Part shown: positions 61,423-64,000 of the stretch, piece after piece | Position numbering within the stretch: the first letter of the stretch is position 1 | Layout of the letters: every line of letters starts with the position of its first letter | From: an uncultured Clostridia bacterium | GTDB taxonomy: Bacteria > Bacillota > Clostridia > Christensenellales > UBA1242 | Length of the DNA stretch: 64,000 nucleotides | Direction of reading: 5' to 3' | NCBI GenBank assembly: GCA_934747775.1 | Contig: CAKVHA010000002.1 | Coordinates: 1 to 64,000 of the forward strand | Made by a program: the position numbers and the translations under genes | The notes under the pieces: generated by a model | Told to the model about the DNA's origin: nothing | The model's input: only the letters and a program-made list of their open reading frames with translations | Databases searched by the model: none

Positions 61423-61446
61423 CTCATACTTTTTAGTTAGTATGAG
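61423..61446 (-). promoter_or_regulatory. Hairpin covering the vanW ribosome binding site
   Basis: Minus strand CTCATACT (61439-61446) pairs with AGTATGAG (61423-61430), loop of 8 nt, followed by GTTTTTTTATG. The GAG of the arm plus the next G form the GAGG site 7 nt before the ATG. It doubles as the probable cca terminator. Confidence 0.6.
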
Positions 61447-61467
61447 ATTATTTTTGTTATATATTCA

Positions 61468-62724
61468 TTAATTAGAACTTAGCTTTATACTTTTTAATAC
61501 CTTAATTAATTCGGCATTTTCATTTTTAACTCTGCCAGTTAGGCACATTTCAAAAAGCAATTTTAACACTTGCGATGTGCGGTTTTCGGGAACATACTCT
61601 TTAATTTCGTCTGGTGTGATGTCAAGCTTGGTTACACTTAGCGGAATGCCGTTTAGTTTTAATTGCAACAACATTTGACACACCGGTTTTACATCGCAAA
61701 AAACATTTATTACAAGTTGCTCTGATTTTGTTAGGTTGTGATATGACACCGCAATGAACTCGTTAAGTGGTTTGTATTTTAACTGCTGAAGCACCAAGTA
61801 AATGTGTGTAAGATTGCTTACCTGGTCTTTTGACAATTTTAAACTATTAAACATATGCATAATGTCGCCATTTACTTGACCTTCTTGCATATATTTAAAT
61901 GCGTAGCGATTAATAAGCACTAGGGTTAAAAAGCCTAGCAATCTTGCCTCTGTTGGCAATTTAAAAAATGCTTCGTACTCTTGCCCTTTTGTAGAGATTT
62001 GAAATTTGCCAGATATCATATTAAATAAATACGGATAAATATTTAAATAATTAAACACCTTAATAAAATCGTTTTTAGTAGCGCCATACTTAAAGTCGGC
62101 AGTTACAATTTTTGAAAGTTCTTTTAATTTTCGCTCTGCGGAAATATCGTTTAGCTGAAACACCATTTCGCTAGCGGTTTTAAAGGTTTTTACATCTATT
62201 TTAAAGTTTAGTTCGCTTGCAAAACGCACAAGCCTTAATATTCTAAGCCCATCAGATGAAAACACAAAAAGCGGAGTTTCCACGCATTTTATAACGCCAT
62301 TTACCGTGTCTTTTATTCCGCAATATGGGTCAAAAACTTCGGCAGACGATATATTATAATACACCGCATTACATGTAAAGTCGCGACGTTTTGCATCCAA
62401 CAAAATATTATCCACAAACTCCACTTTGTCTGGAGCGTGATTTCCGCGCAAATAGTTTTCCTTTCTAAAAGGCGTGTATTCATAATGCTCACCACTGGGC
62501 GAAGTTATTATCATTGTGCCAAGTTTTTCATTTACAACTTTGCATTTGTAGCCAATTTCTTCACATTTTTTAGCCGCTTTGGCGTCATCAAAAGGCGCGC
62601 AAATATCAATATCGTCGCACGGATATTTTAACACTGCGTTTCTAACATATCCGCCAACAACATACAACTTGTCTTCAAAAGCGGTTGCTAATTTTTTAAG
62701 GTCATCACTAATTTTTATTTCCAT
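61468..62724 (-). CDS. cca: CCA tRNA nucleotidyltransferase (poly(A) polymerase family)
   Basis: 418 residues. Adds or repairs the 3' CCA of tRNA with CTP and ATP. The class II nucleotidyltransferase head has LYVVGGYVRNAVLKYPCDDIDICAPF; the catalytic DxD is DDIDI. The usual GGxVRD is GGYVRN here, with Asn in place of the last Asp. RRDFTCNAVYYNI and the DGLRILRLVRFASELNFKI arm follow. The C-terminal half is helical. There is no ribosome binding site; the promoter ends 6 nt before the ATG, suggesting a leaderless mRNA. It is followed 53 nt later by vanW. Confidence 0.93.
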   Translation of the reverse strand: MEIKISDDLKKLATAFEDKLYVVGGYVRNAVLKYPCDDIDICAPFDDAKAAKKCEEIGYKCKVVNEKLGTMIITSPSGEHYEYTPFRKENYLRGNHAPDKVEFVDNILLDAKRRDFTCNAVYYNISSAEVFDPYCGIKDTVNGVIKCVETPLFVFSSDGLRILRLVRFASELNFKIDVKTFKTASEMVFQLNDISAERKLKELSKIVTADFKYGATKNDFIKVFNYLNIYPYLFNMISGKFQISTKGQEYEAFFKLPTEARLLGFLTLVLINRYAFKYMQEGQVNGDIMHMFNSLKLSKDQVSNLTHIYLVLQQLKYKPLNEFIAVSYHNLTKSEQLVINVFCDVKPVCQMLLQLKLNGIPLSVTKLDITPDEIKEYVPENRTSQVLKLLFEMCLTGRVKNENAELIKVLKSIKLSSN

Positions 62725-62730
62725 ATTTTT

Positions 62731-62759
62731 ATTATATCAACATTATTTTAATATGGCAA
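62731..62759 (-). promoter_or_regulatory. Near-consensus promoter giving a leaderless cca transcript
   Basis: Minus strand TTGCCA (62754-62759), 17-nt spacer, TATAAT (62731-62736), then exactly 6 nt to the ATG (62722-62724). The start would be at the A of ATG. Confidence 0.7.
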
Positions 62760-62772
62760 ATTAATTACCAAA

Positions 62773-63636
62773 TTATCGTTTGTTTAAAGTGTAATATAGC
62801 GCCAAAGTCCCAGGTCCGCTGTGGGTGGTTACTAGCGGACTAAGTGAAACAACTGTAACATCAACATTAAATTGTGACAATATCATATCTTTTAGTGTTT
62901 TTGCGTCGTCTTCACAATCGGCTTCGGTTATGATAACACGTTTTGACAACGGAATATATGTTTCTTTCATAAGGTCAAAAAGCGCTTTAATTGCAGTTTT
63001 TCTGCCCATAACTTTTTTAAAAGGAACAATTGTGCCGGTGTCGTCTAGCCTTAAAATAGGTTTTAATTGAAGCAAATTTCCAATAAAGGCTTTACTGCCA
63101 GAAATTCTTCCGCCGCGCGCCAAATACTTTAAGTTGTCTACTGTGAAATAATGCGCAATGTTAAGCCTAACTTTTTCGGCAAACTTTTTTGCGTCGTAAA
63201 TATTATTAATATTGCCATTATCAATTTCATCTAAAAGCATTTTTACAAGTACACCCACTCCGCCCGATTGGCAAAGCGAATCCACAACAACCACCTTATT
63301 CTCGTGGGTTTTGTTAAGTTCGGCAGCGGCGTTGTTGAAGTTGTTGTAAGTGTTACTCATAGCACTAGAAAAACTAATGTGAATTACATCTAGCCCTTGT
63401 TTCATAAGGTCGCCCAAATATTCTTTTGCCGCGTACTCATTAATTTGGGTTGTTTTTGTTTCAGCGCCTTCACGCATAAATTGCGCAACCTTTTTACTAG
63501 AAAAGTCTGGGTCTAATGACGATATAACTGTTCCGTTTATAATAAATTCCATAGGTGCAACTTGGATATTATATTTTTCTATTGTTTCCTTATCTAAATC
63601 ACACGCACATTCTACGCTAATTAAAAATTTTTGCAT
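62773..63636 (-). CDS. DegV family fatty-acid-binding protein (second copy)
   Basis: 287 residues from the ATG at 63636, which has a GGAGGAAAATTT site; the frame to 63738 is not needed. Signs: SVECACDLDK start, TQINEYAAKEYL (the first-domain motif), VIHISFSSAMSNTYNN, LKYLARGGRISGSKAFIGNLLQLKPIL (in parts: LARGGRISG) and the GPGTLALYY ending. It differs enough from the first DegV (29116-30012) to be a separate subfamily, probably with different fatty-acid preference. It lies 48 nt upstream of cca; the cca promoter falls in that gap. Confidence 0.92.
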   Translation of the reverse strand: MQKFLISVECACDLDKETIEKYNIQVAPMEFIINGTVISSLDPDFSSKKVAQFMREGAETKTTQINEYAAKEYLGDLMKQGLDVIHISFSSAMSNTYNNFNNAAAELNKTHENKVVVVDSLCQSGGVGVLVKMLLDEIDNGNINNIYDAKKFAEKVRLNIAHYFTVDNLKYLARGGRISGSKAFIGNLLQLKPILRLDDTGTIVPFKKVMGRKTAIKALFDLMKETYIPLSKRVIITEADCEDDAKTLKDMILSQFNVDVTVVSLSPLVTTHSGPGTLALYYTLNKR

Positions 63637-63801
63637 AAATTTTCCTCCAATTTTTTGTAACACCACCATTATATTTGTCAACCGCATTAAACGCAATCTA
63701 TTATACTTAGTATGCACTATACCATTTTGATGGCACAAAGTATATCTAATTTTTTTACACTCTACCGAGAGTAGAAGTGTGTTGAAATAGGCACATTTTA
63801 G

Positions 63802-63830
63802 TTGATTTTATTATAAAAATAATGTAATAT
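63802..63830 (+). promoter_or_regulatory. Promoter giving a leaderless XRE transcript
   Basis: TTGATT (63802-63807), 17-nt spacer, TAATAT (63825-63830), then 6 nt to the ATG at 63837. No ribosome binding site is present. Confidence 0.5.
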
Positions 63831-63836
63831 AGCAGT

Positions 63837-64000
63837 ATGGAAGATATAAAAAAAGTTATTGCTAAAAATTTAATATATTTTAGAACACGTGCAAAATACA
63901 CACAGTTTGAGCTAGCACAAAAACTCAATTATTCCGATAAATCCATATCGAAATGGGAGCGAGGCGCAGGAGTTCCCGATGTGCTTACCCTAAAACAACT
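63837..64000 (+). CDS. XRE-family HTH regulator (5' part; runs off the window)
   Basis: The first 54 residues: MEDIKKVIAKNLIYFR, then the XRE helix-turn-helix with TQFELAQKLNYSDKSISKWERGAGVPDVLTLKQL (quoted in parts: FELAQKL, KSISKWERG, PDVLTL). The pattern is that of small phage-type or SinR-like regulators. The 3' part and any second domain are outside the window. It is divergent from degV, without a ribosome binding site, and the promoter spacing suggests a leaderless mRNA. Confidence 0.85.
   Translation, partial: MEDIKKVIAKNLIYFRTRAKYTQFELAQKLNYSDKSISKWERGAGVPDVLTLKQ

Noticed and set aside
1..64000. tRNA, rRNA, CRISPR array or insertion sequence
   Set aside because: I saw no cloverleaf-like sequence, no rRNA-like conserved stretch, no regularly spaced repeats and no transposase. 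Scanning by eye cannot exclude a single tRNA.

Overview
AT-rich (well under 40% G+C by eye) bacterial chromosome segment, most likely from an endospore-lineage Bacillota of the Clostridia type. The pointers are a GerA-type germinant receptor operon, whiA, spoVG, a DnaD-DnaI primosome pair, DegV proteins, VanW, a C+ type L31 and Gram-positive surface proteins. I see no rRNA, tRNA, CRISPR array, prophage or insertion sequence. Most genes are on the minus strand. The exact lineage cannot be read from the sequence.

Layout. 1-4.3 kb: end of an unknown gene, four tandem paralogues of an unknown small protein, a 62-residue protein, greA, a small conserved protein, and a DUF378 protein with an Asn/Gln-rich tail. 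4.5-20.8 kb: a 4136-residue surface protein of the Listeria-Bacteroides repeat type, lying just downstream of gerAA-gerAB-gerAC. 20.9-28.7 kb: a coiled-coil protein facing a surface-protein operon of four proteins with camelysin/SipW-dependent-like layout and a transglutaminase-like lipoprotein. 29-34.5 kb: degV, an MFS transporter, a candidate small RNA, a hexapeptide-repeat protein, tmk, whiA. 34.6-39 kb: uvrC-murB-PHP-nucleoside phosphorylase. 39-47.7 kb: two paralogous helical proteins, an ArsR regulator facing a tiny Cys-rich membrane protein, a GNAT, rpmE-prmC-prfA, murC, spoVG and a small unknown. 47.8-55 kb: a GLUG-repeat surface protein, a CorC/CNNM protein, dnaD-dnaI. 55-64 kb: aspS-asnS, a short-chain dehydrogenase, a DnaA-box cluster, vanW, cca, a second degV and the start of an XRE regulator.

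The most striking element is the leader of the aspS-asnS operon (58370-58579). A consensus promoter is followed by a 17-codon open frame with a ribosome binding site and an Asn-Asp-Asp-Cys-Asp-Asn run. After it come mutually exclusive antiterminator and terminator hairpins just before aspS. This is the architecture of trp/his-type ribosome-mediated attenuation, with exactly the two amino acids charged by the two enzymes of the operon. The usual Bacillota solution, a T-box, is not visible.

Other notable signals are: a cluster of DnaA boxes around a very AT-rich stretch (59.5-59.86 kb), a possible origin with no dnaA in view; a promoter-to-terminator unit of about 100 nt with no good ORF (31.6-31.73 kb); promoters placed so that mRNAs would start at the ATG (cca, uvrC, XRE gene); terminator-like hairpins directly in front of prmC and vanW; and a duplicated 83-nt element in the surface-protein operon.
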